From Candidatus Daviesbacteria bacterium (GTDB lineage Bacteria; Patescibacteriota; Microgenomatia; Daviesbacterales; UBA10151): a stretch of DNA of 15,629 nt. The stretch is from the NCBI GenBank assembly GCA_016183225.1, contig JACPEZ010000033.1, positions 1 through 15,629 on the forward strand. Direction: 5' to 3'. The notes beneath the pieces were generated by a model. That model searched no databases, was not told the origin of the DNA, and was given only the letters and a program-made list of their open reading frames with translations. Below, one piece after another: positions 13,353 through 15,629 of this stretch. Position 1 is the first letter of the stretch, and each line of letters begins with the position of its first letter. Position numbers and translations under genes: made by a program.

Positions 13353-14800
13353 TTAATCGAAATCCATCGCCAGATAAAAGGAAAGTAAACCGATGATAAA
13401 GCAGTGGGCGGACCAAAAGGACACTCTGCGCCTTCGCATCTTATCTCAAACTCATTATAAATAAATCTGGTATTCAAATATGCGCCCGTAATTATGATTC
13501 CTATAATAATGATTTTACAAATCTGTTTTAACCATCCTTTTTTATAGATAGAATAAAATAGAGACGGCATTACTAAAGAAGCGAAAACTATCCTGAAATT
13601 GGTGGGAGAAATATTAGGCCTAAAAGCGTTGACAACCAAATGCCTGCTTCCCAGCAGAAAACCGGCAGCTAAAACTGTAGTGTAGAAATTTGCTTTCTCC
13701 ACTAAAATCTTCAAACCCAAAGCCCCCAAAATAGCAAGCAGCGGAAACATGGGAAATCTGTACCAGGGCAAAAGATCCCCTTCTCCGCCTGTTAAAAGCA
13801 CAATCACCAACCAAAAAACAAATGCGAAGCTGACAATCCATTCTCGCCTGTTTCTGTTAACAAACAGAAAATAAAAAGCCGACAGCAAACTAAATATGTA
13901 CCAGCCATCCACAAACTGTAAAGTATATATGTCATAAGAAGGGCTGGTAAAGAAAAATCCCAGCGCGCTAAATCCCACCGGTCTAAAGGATTGAATGTTA
14001 AAAATTTTCCAGAAGATTTCCGCGTCGTAATATATGCCGTAGCCAAAATAAGCGCCGATAAAAAAAAGCGTTACCAAAACAAGATATATGCAAGCTTTGT
14101 AGTATTTTTTAATAAAGGCAAAGTACAAGGTCAAAGGCAGCAGCAAAAATCCGGTTGGTTTTGATAAACCGGCCATGCCTATTAATAATGGTAGCGGCAG
14201 CAGAAAAATAAGTCTTGGTTTAACATCAAATTTGATCAAAAAATAAACTATGGTGATTAGTATTAGGGCGATCAAATTTTCCGGTAAAGCCATTCTGGAA
14301 GCAAATACCATAATAGGGGTGGTTCCATATACAATTATGGCTAAAATACCTGTCCAATAACCTGCAACCAGACGGGCTACCAGAAAAATCATCACTGTGG
14401 TTAAAACTGCCATCAAAATCGAAGGGATCCTGATGTACGCCGAATGGATAATACTGCTTCTGTCGGCATGATTTAAATGCGCTGCCCATCCTGCCAGCAA
14501 GGAAAAAAGCGGCGGTTCGTCTAACCAGGGTTTGTACAGTTTCACGTAAGCATCCGGCGGATCTCCCTGGAAATTCACTTTCCCTTTGAAAATTTCCGCA
14601 CGGGGAGGATAATCCAGAGTTGACCAGGATACGGGAGTGCCGGTTTCCACAAGATAAAGACCGGACCAGGCATATAACATTTCTTCCAAATGCCCCAGCG
14701 GGGGAGTCTTATCAAAATTATGAGTCCTTAAGATAAAAGTAAATATTAGAATTAACAGAAAAACAAAAGTCTTAAAATAATTTATCTTAATTTTTTTCAT
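13349..14800 (-). CDS. Divergent PMT-like GT-C membrane protein with LEE motif (paralogue 6)
   Basis: A 483-residue polytopic protein of the GT39/PMT_2 type, but the most divergent of the array. The first outside loop reads PPLGHLEEMLYAWSGLYL (33-50): Glu39-Glu40 stand where siblings have Asp-Glu. It is followed by ETGTPVSWSTLDYPP (52-66) and a second acidic motif, WLDEPPLFSLLAG (92-104), together resembling a distinct GT-C subgroup. The first loop is longer than in siblings, and the large C-terminal soluble domain is missing; instead a short tail after the last helix contains Cys455 and Cys460 (CEGAEC), which could form a disulfide outside. The protein probably transfers a different sugar or uses a different acceptor from the other paralogues. 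The ATG at 14800 overlaps the upstream gene by 14 nt; the TGA overlaps the next ATG. Function beyond family is inferred. Confidence 0.87.
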   Translation of the reverse strand: MKKIKINYFKTFVFLLILIFTFILRTHNFDKTPPLGHLEEMLYAWSGLYLVETGTPVSWSTLDYPPRAEIFKGKVNFQGDPPDAYVKLYKPWLDEPPLFSLLAGWAAHLNHADRSSIIHSAYIRIPSILMAVLTTVMIFLVARLVAGYWTGILAIIVYGTTPIMVFASRMALPENLIALILITIVYFLIKFDVKPRLIFLLPLPLLIGMAGLSKPTGFLLLPLTLYFAFIKKYYKACIYLVLVTLFFIGAYFGYGIYYDAEIFWKIFNIQSFRPVGFSALGFFFTSPSYDIYTLQFVDGWYIFSLLSAFYFLFVNRNRREWIVSFAFVFWLVIVLLTGGEGDLLPWYRFPMFPLLAILGALGLKILVEKANFYTTVLAAGFLLGSRHLVVNAFRPNISPTNFRIVFASLVMPSLFYSIYKKGWLKQICKIIIIGIIITGAYLNTRFIYNEFEIRCEGAECPFGPPTALSSVYFPFIWRWISIK

Positions 14801-15629
14801 TTGTAACTAAAGCATAATCTGTTTCTGCGATTTTTTCCACTTTCATTTTGGTGCTTTTAAAAGCGGCTAAACCTGTTGAATCAACAAAGATAACTGCTTT
14901 TCCTTCCGGTAAACCATCACCTCTCCACCTTTCTAATTTATCGGGAAAGTATGCCTGCTCAAAAAATAAAAAAGCTGTTGGGTTTTGTAAAGGCAAATCT
15001 TCCTGGATATGCGGTTTTAAATTACTATCTTCTGAAAGTTTCTTTAATGATGCAAAAGCTTTATGCAAAGGTGCGGCAAATTCCTGTTTAACCCGCCGGG
15101 GATAATGATACCAGTAATCATTCAAGAAATCTCCGAAGTTTAAGATAATCAAAAAAATTATCGCAGCCGCGAAAATTTTTCTCATTTGGGCAAAACCAAC
15201 TGTAGCGATAACCACAAAAAGCGGCACCAGAACAAGTAGCCTGCTGCCCCGATGGACGGTTGACCCTAACCCAAAAAACAGAGGAATAAGGAAAAAAGTT
15301 GCCAAAACAAAAACTAAAAAGCGGTTTCTTTTTTGAATAATTCTGATGATTCCCAAAATAAATAACGGGAGGGTAGCCAGCAAAAATACTCCCTGTTTCC
15401 CGGTAGAATGATAGGGTGTTGTGTCACCGCTTAAAAATAAAAACGAAGGGTCAAAAGATGAAATATACGGCAAAATCAAATCCTGATAAGAGGAAATCTG
15501 ATAGGACTTAAAAACTCCCAACGCCGACCCCGGATACTGGTTCCTTGCCAAAAGCAACAGCAGGAAAAAAGGCAGGATGCAAGTAACAAAAATTAACCAT
15601 TTTTTTAAAGATTTTCCCAAAAATCCCAG
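14787..15629 (-). CDS. PMT/ArnT-like GT-C glycosyltransferase, 5' part beyond window (paralogue 7)
   Basis: Open frame from the right window edge to the TAA at 14787-14789, 280 visible residues. The only in-frame start-like codon near the edge is TTG at 15620, and the frame stays open to 15629, so the gene almost certainly continues outside the window. What is visible is the second half of a GT-C protein: the loop SSFDPSFLFLSGDTTPYHSTG matches the S-x-F-x-P-x-FLF-x-SG motif of the siblings, TVHRGSRLLVLVPL stands for the PHALR motif, two or three closing helices follow, and then a C-terminal soluble domain after YWYHYPRR. The catalytic N-terminal loop cannot be examined. The last 14 nt overlap the next gene. 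Assignment to the same paralogue family is firm from these motifs. Confidence 0.87.
   Translation of the reverse strand: MGFLGKSLKKWLIFVTCILPFFLLLLLARNQYPGSALGVFKSYQISSYQDLILPYISSFDPSFLFLSGDTTPYHSTGKQGVFLLATLPLFILGIIRIIQKRNRFLVFVLATFFLIPLFFGLGSTVHRGSRLLVLVPLFVVIATVGFAQMRKIFAAAIIFLIILNFGDFLNDYWYHYPRRVKQEFAAPLHKAFASLKKLSEDSNLKPHIQEDLPLQNPTAFLFFEQAYFPDKLERWRGDGLPEGKAVIFVDSTGLAAFKSTKMKVEKIAETDYALVTNEKN

Noticed and set aside
13620..14489. Several minus-strand open frames of 73-87 codons inside the gene at 13349-14800
   Set aside because: They are in other frames of a clear GT-C gene, with compositions unlike real proteins.
1..15629. Alternative genetic code (TGA as glycine, as in Gracilibacteria)
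   Set aside because: TGA repeatedly sits at natural gene ends as part of ATGA overlaps, so it functions as a stop here.
1..15629. CRISPR array, tRNA or rRNA
   Set aside because: No regularly spaced direct repeats or RNA-gene landmarks; the window is almost fully covered by coding sequence.

Overview
The window is a single, unbroken run of glycan-assembly genes, all on the minus strand and transcribed from right to left. I count 13 genes: twelve glycosyltransferases or glycosyltransferase-like membrane proteins and one lipid-linked-oligosaccharide flippase. Neither end of the operon is inside the window: the rightmost gene lacks its 5' part and the leftmost lacks its 3' part. DNA is clearly AT-rich, TGA is used as a normal stop, and genes are packed without spacers: 11 of 12 junctions overlap (six as ATGA) and the only gap is 20 nt. 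AT-rich compact DNA, weak Shine-Dalgarno signals and stacks of GT39/PMT-like membrane proteins suggest a Candidate Phyla Radiation bacterium, most likely Microgenomates-like. That assignment is by style only; there is no taxonomic marker gene here.

Right part (about 5723-15629): seven consecutive multi-spanning GT-C proteins of the PMT/ArnT-like type (six complete, one partial). Most have an N-terminal membrane anchor followed by an outside loop with a (W/H)DE motif, then 'PH' and 'S-x-F' loop motifs, and a C-terminal extracytoplasmic domain. They look like ancient tandem paralogues that have diverged strongly; one has lost the catalytic-type Asp and one has Glu in its place.

Left part (1-5726): the cytoplasmic-side enzymes and the exporter: a WaaE-like GT2, a GT4, a PIG-V-like GT-C, a MOP-superfamily flippase, a GT2 resembling polyprenyl-phosphate sugar synthases, and a second GT4. 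A reasonable model (inference) is that GT2/GT4 enzymes build a lipid-linked oligosaccharide inside, the flippase turns it outward, the GT2 synthase supplies polyprenyl-phosphate sugars, and the GT-C enzymes use those to extend or transfer glycans outside, for example onto S-layer or surface proteins.

The most unusual signal is inside the GT-C gene at 10255-11889. A 159-bp in-frame segment made almost entirely of hairpins is flanked by a 6-bp direct repeat (ATAAAC at 10730-10735 and 10889-10894). Removing one repeat plus the segment deletes exactly 53 codons and restores a short loop of the length seen in the neighbouring paralogues. It looks like a small palindromic mobile element that inserted into a coding sequence and is tolerated as protein, similar in principle to Rickettsia palindromic elements.

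There is no intergenic stretch longer than 20 bases, and I see no tRNA, rRNA, CRISPR, promoter or terminator that I can support.
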